A DNA stretch of 64,000 bases from assembly GCA_963775695.1 (NCBI GenBank), contig CAVZJU010000011.1:248001-312000 (forward strand), read 5' to 3'. This document shows, piece after piece, positions 18,327-26,681 of the stretch. Every line of letters begins with the position of its first letter. Position 1 is the stretch's first letter. A model generated the notes under the pieces. It had not been told where the DNA came from. It ran no database searches and saw only the letters and a program-made list of their open reading frames with translations. This DNA is from DATBLE01 sp963775695. Its GTDB lineage: Bacteria > Actinomycetota > Thermoleophilia > Gaiellales > Gaiellaceae. The translations under genes and the position numbers were made by a program.

Positions 18327-18964
18327 CCTGAAGCCTCCGCTCCGAGCGCGACGGCGGCCGCGGTGAGCCGCGCCACCTGCGCGAAATCGCCCGCAGCGAC
18401 CAGCTCCGGAGCAACCAGCCAACTGCCTCCGACGGCGGCCACGTACGGAAGCGCGAGGTAGCTTCCGGCGTTGGCGGCCGCAATCCCGCCCGTCGGAACG
18501 AACCGGACGTCAGGAAACGGCCCGTGCAGGGCCTTGAGCGCCGCGACGCCACCGCTGGGCTCGGCAGGGAAGAACTTGAGGAGGGTCAGACCGTGCTCGA
18601 GAGCGGCCATCACGTCGGTCGCGGTCGCGACGCCCGGGATCAGCGTGACCCCCAGATCGCTGCAGCGGGCGGCGACACGCGGGCTGAAGCCGGGCGTGAC
18701 GACGAACCGGGCGCCCGCGTCGACGGCCTGGTCGACCTGGTCCGCCTCCACGACGGTGCCCGCGCCGACGAGCAGATCGGTCTCGGCCGAGATGCGCCGG
18801 ATCGCACCGGCCGCGGCCTCCGTGCGGAACGTGACCTCGGCGATCGGAAGACCGCCCTCGGCCAGCGCCTGGGCGAGCGGAAGCGCCGACTCGAGATCGC
18901 GGAGGACGACCACCGGCACGATCCGGCGCGCGCAGACTGCGTCGAGCACGCCTGCGGCGGTCAC
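18323..18964 (-). CDS. KDPG/KHG-type aldolase
   Basis: 213 residues. The GTG start at 18964 overlaps the stop of the upstream SDR gene (GTGA). The class I aldolase pattern is clear: the IAEVTFRTE Glu, GAGTV loop, FVVTPGFSP, IPGVATATDVM and LLKFFPAE with the Schiff-base lysine near residue 131, then FVPTGGI. The length is normal for Eda-like enzymes. It would split a (phosphorylated) 2-keto-3-deoxy acid into pyruvate and an aldehyde. Coupled to the kinase downstream. Confidence 0.95.
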   Translation of the reverse strand: MTAAGVLDAVCARRIVPVVVLRDLESALPLAQALAEGGLPIAEVTFRTEAAAGAIRRISAETDLLVGAGTVVEADQVDQAVDAGARFVVTPGFSPRVAARCSDLGVTLIPGVATATDVMAALEHGLTLLKFFPAEPSGGVAALKALHGPFPDVRFVPTGGIAAANAGSYLALPYVAAVGGSWLVAPELVAAGDFAQVARLTAAAVALGAEASG

Positions 18965-19743
18965 CGCGCGAGCCAGCCGCCGTCGACGGGCAGGAGGGCG
19001 CCGCAGACGTAGTCGGACGCCGCCGACGCCAGGAAGAGCGTCGCGCCGGCCAGATCGCGCGCCTCGCCCCACCGGCCGGCGGGGATCCGCTCGAGGATCG
19101 CCCGGCTGCGCTCGGGATCGTCACGCAGCGCCTCCGTGTTGTCGGTGGCGATGTAGCCGGGAACGATGCCGTTCACGTTCACGCCGCGCCCGGCCCACTC
19201 GTTGGAGAGCGCCCGGACGAGACCGGCGAGCGCAGACTTCGAGGCGGCATAGCCGGGGACGAGGATGCCTCCCTGCATGCTGAGCAGCGACGCGGTGAAG
19301 ATCACCTTGCCGCGTCCGCGCTCGAGCATTCCCCTGCCTATCTCACGTGTGAGCACGAACGGCGCGGTCAGATTGACCTCGAGAACCGTGTCCCAGCGCT
19401 CGTCGTCATGCTCGGCCGCCGGTGCGCGCGAGATCGTGCCCGCGTTGTTGACGAGGATGTCGACGGGGCGGTCCGCCGCCGCCACAGCGGCGGCGAACTC
19501 CCGAACCTGGTTCCGGCTGCCGAAGTCGACGCGAAACGCCGTGAACGAGCCGCCCGCAGCCTCGACGCGGCGCTGCACCTCGCTGCCGGCCGGCTCGAGC
19601 TGCGCGCTCGCCCCGATCACGTCGGCGCCGGCCTGGGCCAGCACCTCGGCCATCGCCAGCCCGATCCCGCGGCGGCAGCCCGTGACGAGCGCCAGCTTGC
19701 CGGTCAGGTCGAACAGGCCTGCCACCGCCGGCGAGAGGCTCAT
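18961..19743 (-). CDS. Short-chain dehydrogenase (KduD / 2-keto-3-deoxy-L-fuconate dehydrogenase-like)
   Basis: A 260-residue SDR with the cofactor motif TGCRRGIG at residues 22-29, NNAG near 100, catalytic Ser in ASLLSMQ and YAASK (Tyr-x-x-x-Lys). The sequence FDLTGKLALVTG...IVPGYIATDNTEAL is typical of the gluconate 5-dehydrogenase/KduD group. In the oxidative L-fucose route of Xanthomonas an SDR oxidises 2-keto-3-deoxy-L-fuconate, and this gene is the natural candidate. ATGA overlap with the upstream alcohol dehydrogenase and GTGA with the aldolase. Confidence 0.93.
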   Translation of the reverse strand: MSLSPAVAGLFDLTGKLALVTGCRRGIGLAMAEVLAQAGADVIGASAQLEPAGSEVQRRVEAAGGSFTAFRVDFGSRNQVREFAAAVAAADRPVDILVNNAGTISRAPAAEHDDERWDTVLEVNLTAPFVLTREIGRGMLERGRGKVIFTASLLSMQGGILVPGYAASKSALAGLVRALSNEWAGRGVNVNGIVPGYIATDNTEALRDDPERSRAILERIPAGRWGEARDLAGATLFLASAASDYVCGALLPVDGGWLAR

Positions 19744-20768
19744 TCCGCAGCTCCGGCGCCGCAGTCGATGAGCACCTTCATCGCGCGCCCCGCCTCCAGG
19801 GTCTCGAAGGCGTCCGCGACGCCCGTCAGCGGCTCGACGGCGGTGATCAGCGGCTCGACGGGCACCTCGCCGCTCGCGAGGAGGCCGACCGCCTGCTCGA
19901 AATCGCTCCGCTCGTAGACCCGCGCGCCGACGAGCGTCAGCTCACGCCAGAACACCCGGAACAGATTCACCGGCGGCGGGGTCGCGTGGATCGCGACGAC
20001 CACGAGGCGGCCGCGGACGGCCATCGACGAGATCGCCGTGTCGAGCCCGGCGACGGCGCCCGAGACCTCGAAGCCGACCGCCGCGCCGACTCCGTTCGTC
20101 CAGTCCTCGACGTATGTGCCGACGTCACCCGAGGCGGGGTCGAACGAGCGCAGTCCCAGCTCGCCGGCGAGCGCACGCCGCTCGGCGCTGAGCTCCAGCA
20201 CGAGCACGTCCGCGCCTGCGGCACGGGCCACCGACGCGATCAGCAGGCCGATCGGGCCGCCGCCGACGACGAGCGTCTGCTCACCAGCCACGAGACCCGC
20301 GCGGCGAACGTCGTGCACCGCGACCGCCGCCGGCTCGGCGAGCGCCGCGGTACGCAGCGCGAGTCCGTCGGGCAGCGCGACGAGTGCGCGCGCCGGGACG
20401 GTCCAGCGCCCCTGCAAGGAGCCGGGCGAGTCGATGCCGAGGAAGTTCAGCCGCTGGCAGACGTGAGAGTGGCCCGCCAGGCACGCCGGGCACTCGCCGC
20501 ACCAGTCGAGGGGCATCACCGTCACCCGGTCGCCGGGAGACCAGCCGGTCACGCCCTCCCCGACCGCCGAAACCGTGCCGGACATCTCGTGCCCGAGCAC
20601 CGCCGGGACGGTGACGCGAGCATCCATCGCCCCGTGGAAGATGTGGAGGTCGGTGCCGCAGATGCCGGTGTAGGCAACGGCGATCTCGACCTCACCGGCC
20701 GCGGGGGGCTGCGGCTCGCGCTCGAGAACGGACAGCGTCCTCGGGCCCATGTAGCACGCTGCCTGCAC
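19740..20768 (-). CDS. Zinc-dependent alcohol/sorbitol dehydrogenase-family protein
   Basis: A 342-residue medium-chain dehydrogenase. Catalytic zinc ligands are in GICGTDLH and GHEMSG, the structural zinc site is CGECPACLAGHSHVC near residues 89-103, and the Rossmann motif is VVGGGPIGLL near 168. It resembles L-threonine/L-idonate dehydrogenases. In the operon it could oxidise a hydroxyl of a sugar or sugar acid, or act on the aldehyde released by aldolase cleavage; the substrate is unassigned. The stop overlaps the SDR start and the gene follows the GntR gene by 9 bases. Confidence 0.93.
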   Translation of the reverse strand: MQAACYMGPRTLSVLEREPQPPAAGEVEIAVAYTGICGTDLHIFHGAMDARVTVPAVLGHEMSGTVSAVGEGVTGWSPGDRVTVMPLDWCGECPACLAGHSHVCQRLNFLGIDSPGSLQGRWTVPARALVALPDGLALRTAALAEPAAVAVHDVRRAGLVAGEQTLVVGGGPIGLLIASVARAAGADVLVLELSAERRALAGELGLRSFDPASGDVGTYVEDWTNGVGAAVGFEVSGAVAGLDTAISSMAVRGRLVVVAIHATPPPVNLFRVFWRELTLVGARVYERSDFEQAVGLLASGEVPVEPLITAVEPLTGVADAFETLEAGRAMKVLIDCGAGAAE

Positions 20769-20777
20769 GCGAGGCTC

Positions 20778-21509
20778 CTAGGCGGTCTCGGGGTCGGTGA
20801 CGGTCGGAGCGAGGACGGCGATCGCCTCCTCGTCCTCGATCAGCTCCCTGAGCCACTGCTCTCCCTCGGAGAGGTGGATCAGGTCGGCAGCGCTGGCCCG
20901 CTCCGCGTCGCCGGCACGGAGCGCCTCGTAGATGTCCCAGTGCCGCCGCCTCGTCAGGGCCGTCGCGTCCTGCTCCCTCACCGATCGCCACAGCCGCGCC
21001 CTCAGCGTCCCGCCCGAGAGATTCTGGATCAGGGAGGCGAGCGTCGTGTTGCCGGAGGCGTCGACGATGATGCGGTGGAACTCCTCGTCGCTCGCGATGA
21101 ACGCCTGCAGGGTCTCGGAGGCGTCCATCCGGGCCAGACAGTCCTCGAGCTGGGCGAAGTCGTCAGGGGTCAGCCGGCCGGCCGCCATGCCGGTGGCGAC
21201 GGGCTCGAGGACCCGCCGCACCTGGTGGAGCTCGAGCAGCGTCGGGCCGGTGAGCAGGTCGCTGATGAAGCCCATGCCCGTTAGCAGCAGCTCCGGCTCG
21301 AGGCTGGTGACATACGTGCCGTCGCCCACACGCGGCTCGAGAACGCCGATCAGGGTCAGCGCACGTACGGCCTCGCGCAGCGAGTTCCTCGACAGGCCGA
21401 GCTGCTGCGCGAGGAGCTGCTCCTTGGGCAGCTTCTCGCCCGCGACGAACTCGCCGGACATGATCAGGTCCTTGATCTTCACGATCGCCTGGTCAGTGAG
21501 AGCGGCCAT
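20778..21509 (-). CDS. GntR-family transcriptional regulator, FCD subfamily (operon-internal)
   Basis: 243 residues: winged helix at about 1-70 (KLPKEQLLAQQLGLSRNSLREAVRALTLIGVLEPR split around the recognition helix) and an FCD domain with EEFHRIIVDASGN and RRRHWDIYEALRAGD metal-site regions. Encoded inside the operon between the lactonase and the alcohol dehydrogenase, so its level follows that of the pathway, giving feedback control. A likely target is the 15-bp palindrome in the operon promoter at 26763-26777. Confidence 0.95.
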   Translation of the reverse strand: MAALTDQAIVKIKDLIMSGEFVAGEKLPKEQLLAQQLGLSRNSLREAVRALTLIGVLEPRVGDGTYVTSLEPELLLTGMGFISDLLTGPTLLELHQVRRVLEPVATGMAAGRLTPDDFAQLEDCLARMDASETLQAFIASDEEFHRIIVDASGNTTLASLIQNLSGGTLRARLWRSVREQDATALTRRRHWDIYEALRAGDAERASAADLIHLSEGEQWLRELIEDEEAIAVLAPTVTDPETA

Positions 21510-21545
21510 CGGATACTCCGAAGTCGGTCGAGGTTGCCGAGATCA

Positions 21546-22385
21546 TCACATCGTAAGCCGATAGAGCCGAGCGGCCGTCCCGCCCAGCACCAGTGGGGCA
21601 GTGTCCCCGGCGACGGCCTCGACGACGCGTGCCGTCTCGACCCAGACCTGCTCGTAGCTGCCGTTCAGGAGCGCCACCGGCCAGTCGCTGCCGCAGAGCA
21701 GGCGGTCGGGCCCGAAGCACTCGTAGGCGATCTCGACCGCCGGCTGCAGATCGCCCGCGTCCCAAGGGCCGGGAGGGAGCACGGTGTTGAGGCCGGAGAC
21801 CTTCGCGGCGACGTTGGCCGCGGCGGCCGCAGCCCGCAGCTGGGCCGCCCAGCGGCCCATCTCCGGTGTCCCGAGCGGCGGCTTGCCGAGGTGGTCGACG
21901 ACGATGGTGAGCCGGGGGAAGCTCCGCGCCAGCTCGGGCACGTCGCGCAGATGGTCGGGGAAGACGCAGGGAAGTTCGAGCACGAGTTCGCGCTCCTCCA
22001 GGTGCGCGATGCCCTCGAGCATCGCGGGCCGGAGGATCCAGTGTGGATCGTCCTCCTGGTGGATGAGATGCCGGATGCCCCGGAGCTTCGGCTCCGAGGA
22101 GAGCTCGTCCAGGCGCTCGCGCGCACGCGCGGGCGTGTCGAGCGGTACCCAGGCGACAACGCCGCCGATCCAGTCGTGGCGCACGGCATGCTCGAACATC
22201 GCGTTCGTGTCGAGGTCGGTGGCGGCCGCCTGTACGAGCACCGTCCGCTGCACGCCGCAGGCCGCGAGGAGGGGTTCCAGGTCGGACGGTTCGAACGCGC
22301 GGTTGATCGCAGCGTGCTCGTCCGTCATCCACGGCTGCGGCTCCCGCACCGGGTTCCAGAAGTGGTGGTGTGCGTCGACGTTCAC
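21546..22385 (-). CDS. Amidohydrolase 2-family lactonase (L-fuconolactonase/L-rhamnonolactonase-like)
   Basis: A 279-residue TIM-barrel hydrolase of the COG3618 type. Motifs: DAHHHFWNP at the N-terminus, GIRHLIHQEDDP near residue 102, IVVDHLGKPP near 161 and LLCGSDWPV near 234. These are the conserved blocks of L-fuconolactonase, which opens L-fucono-1,5-lactone. Together with the L-fuconate dehydratase heading the operon it supports a 6-deoxyaldose substrate. The SMP-30 protein at 16218 is a second, unrelated lactonase in the same island. Confidence 0.93.
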   Translation of the reverse strand: MNVDAHHHFWNPVREPQPWMTDEHAAINRAFEPSDLEPLLAACGVQRTVLVQAAATDLDTNAMFEHAVRHDWIGGVVAWVPLDTPARARERLDELSSEPKLRGIRHLIHQEDDPHWILRPAMLEGIAHLEERELVLELPCVFPDHLRDVPELARSFPRLTIVVDHLGKPPLGTPEMGRWAAQLRAAAAAANVAAKVSGLNTVLPPGPWDAGDLQPAVEIAYECFGPDRLLCGSDWPVALLNGSYEQVWVETARVVEAVAGDTAPLVLGGTAARLYRLTM

Positions 22386-22398
22386 GAGATGAGGCCGA

Positions 22399-22430
22399 GG
22401 CCTCCGGCGTGCCGCTTCACGCCGGAGGCC
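22399..22430 (-). promoter_or_regulatory. 13-bp perfect stem-loop downstream of the sugar-binding-protein gene
   Basis: GGCCTCCGGCGTG (22399-22411) pairs perfectly with CACGCCGGAGGCC (22418-22430) around a 6-base loop. It lies 37 bases after the binding-protein stop and 13 bases before the lactonase start. Without a U-tract it is more likely an mRNA 3'-end stabiliser or attenuating processing site than a full terminator, allowing more binding protein than downstream enzymes. The role is inferred. Confidence 0.65.
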
Positions 22431-22467
22431 CCCATGCCATCAGGAGGAAGGATGGCGTCGGCCGCGT

Positions 22468-23427
22468 CTAGCCGAACTGCGCGGCGTTGGCCTTGGTCAC
22501 GAAAGCCGTGCCGGTGTCCACTTTCTTGAGCACCTTCTTTCCGAGCACCGCCCGGTACAGCGTGGCGACGCCGAGCGAGCCGATCTTGGCCGGGAACTGG
22601 GCGACGCTGCCCGTCTCGTTCCCCGCCTTGATCTGGGCCACCTCGTCCGGGAGTGCGTCGAACCCGACGAGGATGATCGCGCCGGGCTTGATGCCGGCGT
22701 TCTTGATCGACTGGATGGCGCCGAGGACGGGCGGGCCACAGGCCGAGTAGATCGCGGTCAGATTCTGATTCGCGGTCAACATGGTCTGCGCTGCGGTCGC
22801 ACCCTTCGTCTGGTCGCAGTCGGTCTCGAGCTTCGAGACGACCTTGATCTGGCTCTTCAGGGCGCCGAGCCCCGCAAGCATGCCCGTCACGCGGGCATCG
22901 AGCGCAGGCACGCCGGGAACGCCCTCGAGGATTCCGAGCGTGTCGCCCGCCTTCAGCTTCGTCGCGAGGAACTTGCCGGCGAGGAGTCCGCCCTTGTAGT
23001 TGTCCGTCGCGACGACGGACGTCTTGTTCTTCCACGTGGGGATGTCGTTGTCCATCAGGACGACCTTGACTCCTTGCTTGATCGCCTTGTCGAGCGCCTT
23101 GGACACGGCGGGGCTCGTCGGCGTGATCGCGATCCCCTTCACGCCCTGGGCGACCATGTTCTGGATCGCGGCGATCTCACCCGCGTCGTCGGTTGCGCTC
23201 TTCCCCTGCGCGAAGATCACCTTGGCACCGGGTGTCGCCGCATCCCACTTCTTCGCGGCCTTCTGCAGGGTGAAGAAGAAGTCCACGGGGAACTTCGTGA
23301 TGAAGCCGAGCTTGACGACCTTGTCCTGCCGCTGCGGCTTCGCGCTCGCGGTGACGGCGAGCACCGACGCCACCGTAGCGAGCACGGCGATCAACACTGC
23401 CACGCTCAACAGTCGCTTGTTCGACAT
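22468..23427 (-). CDS. Sugar ABC transporter substrate-binding protein (ribose type, PBP class B)
   Basis: 319 residues from the ATG at 23427, chosen because GAGGGAGGA precedes it; the frame stays open 30 codons further. A signal peptide covers residues 1-29 (KRLLSVAVLIAVLATVASV, ending ASA). The mature domain shows periplasmic binding protein-like I features: LGFITKFPVDFF, IAITPTSPAVSKAL, VVLMDNDIP, VVATDNYKGG and ILVGFDALPDEV. It delivers a monosaccharide to the permease at 24295. Separated from the ATPase gene by 79 bases and followed by the stem-loop at 22399. Confidence 0.95.
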   Translation of the reverse strand: MSNKRLLSVAVLIAVLATVASVLAVTASAKPQRQDKVVKLGFITKFPVDFFFTLQKAAKKWDAATPGAKVIFAQGKSATDDAGEIAAIQNMVAQGVKGIAITPTSPAVSKALDKAIKQGVKVVLMDNDIPTWKNKTSVVATDNYKGGLLAGKFLATKLKAGDTLGILEGVPGVPALDARVTGMLAGLGALKSQIKVVSKLETDCDQTKGATAAQTMLTANQNLTAIYSACGPPVLGAIQSIKNAGIKPGAIILVGFDALPDEVAQIKAGNETGSVAQFPAKIGSLGVATLYRAVLGKKVLKKVDTGTAFVTKANAAQFG

Positions 23428-23506
23428 CTTGCATCCTCCCTCTCTAGACGAACGTTCTTGACACAACGGAGCGTTGGGTCCGCCCGAACTCCCTTCTACG
23501 GTCTGC

Positions 23507-24298
23507 TCACTCGCCACCTCCCACGATCATCGAGACGATCTCCTGGTGGGTCTCCGCGGACGGGAACACCTCGCCGACCTTGCGGCCGCGCCGCAGGACG
23601 ACGGCGCGGTCGGCGATCTCCATGACGTGGTCCATCGCGTGCGAAACCACGAGCACCGCCCTGTTCTCGCCCCGGAGCCGCAGAATCAGATCCAGTACCT
23701 TGCGCGACTCGCGAACCCCAAGAGCCGCGGTCGGCTCGTCGAGGATCACGACCCTCGACGCGAACGCCGCGGCCCGGCTGACCGCGACCGCCTGCCGCTG
23801 GCCGCCGGACATCAACCCGAGGGTCGCCTTGAAGTCGGGCAGCGTCACCTGGAGCCGCTCCAGCACCTCGCGCGTGGCCTCGGTCATCTGCCGGCGCTTG
23901 ATCACACGCAACGACCGGGGCAGCCACGACGGCCCGGCGAGCTCGCGCCCCGCGTAGAAGTTGTCGGTCGGCCGCAGGTTGTCGAACAGCGCAAGATCCT
24001 GGTAGACGGTCTCGATGCCGAGCGCGCGCGCATCGGCCGGCGCGTGGATGGCGACCGGCTCCCCGTCCATCTGGATGGTGCCGCTGTCGAACCGGTGAAC
24101 GCCGTTCAGGCACTTGATCAGGGTCGACTTGCCCGCCCCGTTGTCGCCCAGCAGGGCGAGCACCTCACCGCGCCGCACGTCGAGGTCGAGATCCTCGAGC
24201 GCCGTGACCGCGCCGAATCGCTTGCTCGCTCCGCGCACCGAGAGCGCCGGCGCCGTCTCCGCCGGCCGGCCGGCCGTTGCCGCCTCCATCGTGGTCAT
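23507..24298 (-). CDS. Sugar ABC transporter ATP-binding protein (single-domain, FrcA type)
   Basis: 263 residues with one ATPase domain, unlike the fused double RbsA: Walker A GDNGAGKST near residues 52-60, signature MSGGQRQAVAVSRA near 163, Walker B VVILDEPTAALG near 183. Single-domain ATPases of this type serve fructose/ribose-like importers. ATGA overlap with the permease gene upstream. Confidence 0.95.
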   Translation of the reverse strand: MTTMEAATAGRPAETAPALSVRGASKRFGAVTALEDLDLDVRRGEVLALLGDNGAGKSTLIKCLNGVHRFDSGTIQMDGEPVAIHAPADARALGIETVYQDLALFDNLRPTDNFYAGRELAGPSWLPRSLRVIKRRQMTEATREVLERLQVTLPDFKATLGLMSGGQRQAVAVSRAAAFASRVVILDEPTAALGVRESRKVLDLILRLRGENRAVLVVSHAMDHVMEIADRAVVLRRGRKVGEVFPSAETHQEIVSMIVGGGE

Positions 24299-25344
24299 GC
24301 GTGCCTCGCGGCCTGCATGACCCGCACGCGGCCCTCGATGTACCCCCGGAGCACGTCGGCCTCGACGGCTGCGAGGAGGACGACTCCGATCGCCATCAGC
24401 TGGTAGAAGGCGTCGACGTTATGGAGGTTGAGGGCGTTGCGGATCACGCCGATCGTGAACGCCCCGACGAGTGCGTTCCCGACGTTGCCGCGGCCGCCCG
24501 CGAACGCGGCGCCGCCGATGATCACCGCGGCGATCGAATCGAGCTCGGCGAGATCACCCGCCGTCGGCGAGCCGGCGTCGATCAGGCCGGCGACGAGCAG
24601 GCCGGCGACGCCGGCGGCGAAGCCGCTGAGCACGTACACCGTGACCAGCACCCGGCGCGTCGGGATGCTCGCCCGCCGCGCGGCTTCCGGGCTGCCGCCG
24701 ACGGCGTAGAGCCAGCGGCCCCACACGAGGCGTGTCGTCAGGAGCAGACAGAGGAGCGCGAGGCCGATCACGACGAAGATCGAGTAGGGCAGCCAGCCGA
24801 TCGACCCGCCTCCGATCGTCTGCACGATCGGAGGCATCCCCGAGATGAGCGTCCCGTGCGCGGCCCAGAGCGCGAGGCCCCGCACGACGCTGAGCGTGGC
24901 CAGCGTGACGATGAACGGGTGAGGAACGCGGCCGTAGACGAAGATGAGCCCGTTCGCCGCCCCGACCGCGAGCCCGGTTCCGATGATCGCCGCGATGGTG
25001 AGCACGCTCGACTGGGTGTCGCCCCAGACGATCGCGCCGACCACGCCCGAGAGCGCGATGGTCGAGCCGACCGAGAGGTCGATACCCCTCGACACGATCA
25101 CCAGAAGCTGGCCGAGCGCGAGAACGGCGATCACGGAGGTCTGCGAGAACACGTTCCCGATGTTCCGGCTGGTCAGGAACACGGGCGTCGTCAGGCCGAC
25201 CGCCACGATCAACAGGAACAGGATCAGCGCCGGCCCCAGCCGAAGCGAGAGGAGCGCCACCTGGAGGAGGCGGTAGCGATCGAGCCGGAGGAGTCCGCGT
25301 ACGCCCAGCTTCGGCCGATCAGACTCTGCCGTCGTCACCGTCAT
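24295..25344 (-). CDS. Sugar ABC transporter permease (RbsC-like, CUT2)
   Basis: 349 residues with about eight to ten membrane segments. Family blocks are visible: GIDLSVGSTIALSGVVGA, GRVPHPFIVTLATLSVVRG and GLIDAGSPTAGDLAELDSIAAVIIGG (split here by reading). The N-terminal 35 residues are cytoplasmic. ATGA overlaps on both sides (with the dehydratase upstream and the ATPase downstream) show tight coupling. It forms the pore for the sugar bound by the 22468 product. Confidence 0.95.
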   Translation of the reverse strand: MTVTTAESDRPKLGVRGLLRLDRYRLLQVALLSLRLGPALILFLLIVAVGLTTPVFLTSRNIGNVFSQTSVIAVLALGQLLVIVSRGIDLSVGSTIALSGVVGAIVWGDTQSSVLTIAAIIGTGLAVGAANGLIFVYGRVPHPFIVTLATLSVVRGLALWAAHGTLISGMPPIVQTIGGGSIGWLPYSIFVVIGLALLCLLLTTRLVWGRWLYAVGGSPEAARRASIPTRRVLVTVYVLSGFAAGVAGLLVAGLIDAGSPTAGDLAELDSIAAVIIGGAAFAGGRGNVGNALVGAFTIGVIRNALNLHNVDAFYQLMAIGVVLLAAVEADVLRGYIEGRVRVMQAARHA

Positions 25345-26681
25345 TGGCCGCCCACGGCAATCTCGGCGTCCGCCCAGGCAGGCCCGTCCGGGAACTCGAA
25401 CTCGTCGAGTGACTCGGGCAGCATCTCGATGCTGTAGCCGGCCGCCTGCGGCGCGAGGTACCGGCCGTCGTTGACCACGGCCGGGTCACGGAAGTGCTCG
25501 TGCAGATGGTCGACCCACTCGACGACCCTCTGCTCGAGCGACCCGCTCACCGCGATGTAGTCGAAGAACGCCAGGTGCTGGACGTACTCGCAGAGGCCGA
25601 CGCCGCCCGCGTGCGGACAGACCGGGATCCCGTACTTCGCCGCGAGCAGGAGCACCGCGATCGCCTCGTTCACGCCGCCGATCCGGCAGGCGTCGAGCTG
25701 GCAGATGTCGATCGCCTCGGCCTGGAAGAGCTGCTTGAAGATGATCCGGTTCTGGACGTGCTCGCCCGTCGCCACCCGGATCGGAGCGACCTCGCGCCGG
25801 ATCCTGGCGTGTCCGAGGACGTCGTCGGGGCTCGTGGGCTCCTCGATCCACCACGGGTCATGGGCCGCGAGCCGTCGCATGGCGGCGATCGCCTCGTCGA
25901 CGCCCCAGACCTGATTCGCGTCCATCATCAGGATGCCGTCGGGGCCGAGGGCGCTGCGGATCAGGTCCGCACGGCGGTCGTCGGACTCCAGATCGCCGCC
26001 GACCTTCATCTTCACGTGCGTGAATCCGGAGGCGACGGCCTCGCCGACAAGCAACTCGACCTTCTCGTCCTCGTATCCGAGCCAGCCGGCGGACGTCGTG
26101 TAGGCCGGATACCCCGAGGCAACGATCTCCGCCTCCCGCTCCGCCGAGCCGCGGCGTACGTCGCGTAGGATCTCCAGCGCCTCCTCGGGCGCGAGTACGT
26201 CGGCGATGTAGCGGAAGTCGACGCAGCCGACGAGCTCCTCCGGTGAGAGATCCACCAGCAGCTTCCAGAGGGGCTTCCCCTCGCGCTTGGCCCAGAGGTC
26301 CCAGACGGCGTTGACCACCGCGGCGGTCGCGAGATGGATGACGCCCTTCTCCGGGCCGAGCCAGCGGAGCTGGGTGTCGGACACCAGGCTGCGCCAGAAC
26401 CCGCGCATGTCGGCGACGATCGCCTCGAGCGTGCGGCCGACGACGAGTGGCTCGAGGGCGCGGGCGGCGGCCACACAGACCTCGGTCCCCCGCCCGCTCG
26501 TGAACGTGAGACCATGACCCTCGAGCCCATCGTCGGCGCCCGTCCGCAGAACGACGTACGCCGCCGAGTAGTCCGGGTCGGTGTGCATCGCATCGGATCC
26601 ATCCAGCCAGCGGGACGTCGGGAAGCGGATGTCTCGCGCCTCGAGAGCGACGATCGTGGTTCCTCCGGTCACGGCTCGCAC
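25341..26681 (-). CDS. L-fuconate dehydratase (enolase superfamily)
   Basis: 446 residues, the usual length for this enzyme. The N-terminus IRFPTSRWLDGSDAMHTDPD is diagnostic for the fuconate dehydratase/ENOSF1 group. The active site is complete: K-x-K at 224-226 (VKMKVGG), metal ligands D254 (MMDANQ), E280 (WIEEPTSPDD) and E307 (ATGEHVQNR), and H357 (CPHAGG). It converts L-fuconate to 2-keto-3-deoxy-L-fuconate. The start is a GTG at 26681; a GTG at 26672 is possible. First gene of the ten-gene operon, with promoter and palindrome about 80 bases upstream. Confidence 0.95.
   Translation of the reverse strand: MRAVTGGTTIVALEARDIRFPTSRWLDGSDAMHTDPDYSAAYVVLRTGADDGLEGHGLTFTSGRGTEVCVAAARALEPLVVGRTLEAIVADMRGFWRSLVSDTQLRWLGPEKGVIHLATAAVVNAVWDLWAKREGKPLWKLLVDLSPEELVGCVDFRYIADVLAPEEALEILRDVRRGSAEREAEIVASGYPAYTTSAGWLGYEDEKVELLVGEAVASGFTHVKMKVGGDLESDDRRADLIRSALGPDGILMMDANQVWGVDEAIAAMRRLAAHDPWWIEEPTSPDDVLGHARIRREVAPIRVATGEHVQNRIIFKQLFQAEAIDICQLDACRIGGVNEAIAVLLLAAKYGIPVCPHAGGVGLCEYVQHLAFFDYIAVSGSLEQRVVEWVDHLHEHFRDPAVVNDGRYLAPQAAGYSIEMLPESLDEFEFPDGPAWADAEIAVGGQ

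Noticed and set aside
24277..25437. A 386-codon plus-strand open frame opposite the RbsC-like permease and the dehydratase end
   Set aside because: Acidic/arginine-rich composition with no hydrophobic core, fully antisense to two well-supported genes; a GC-driven shadow.
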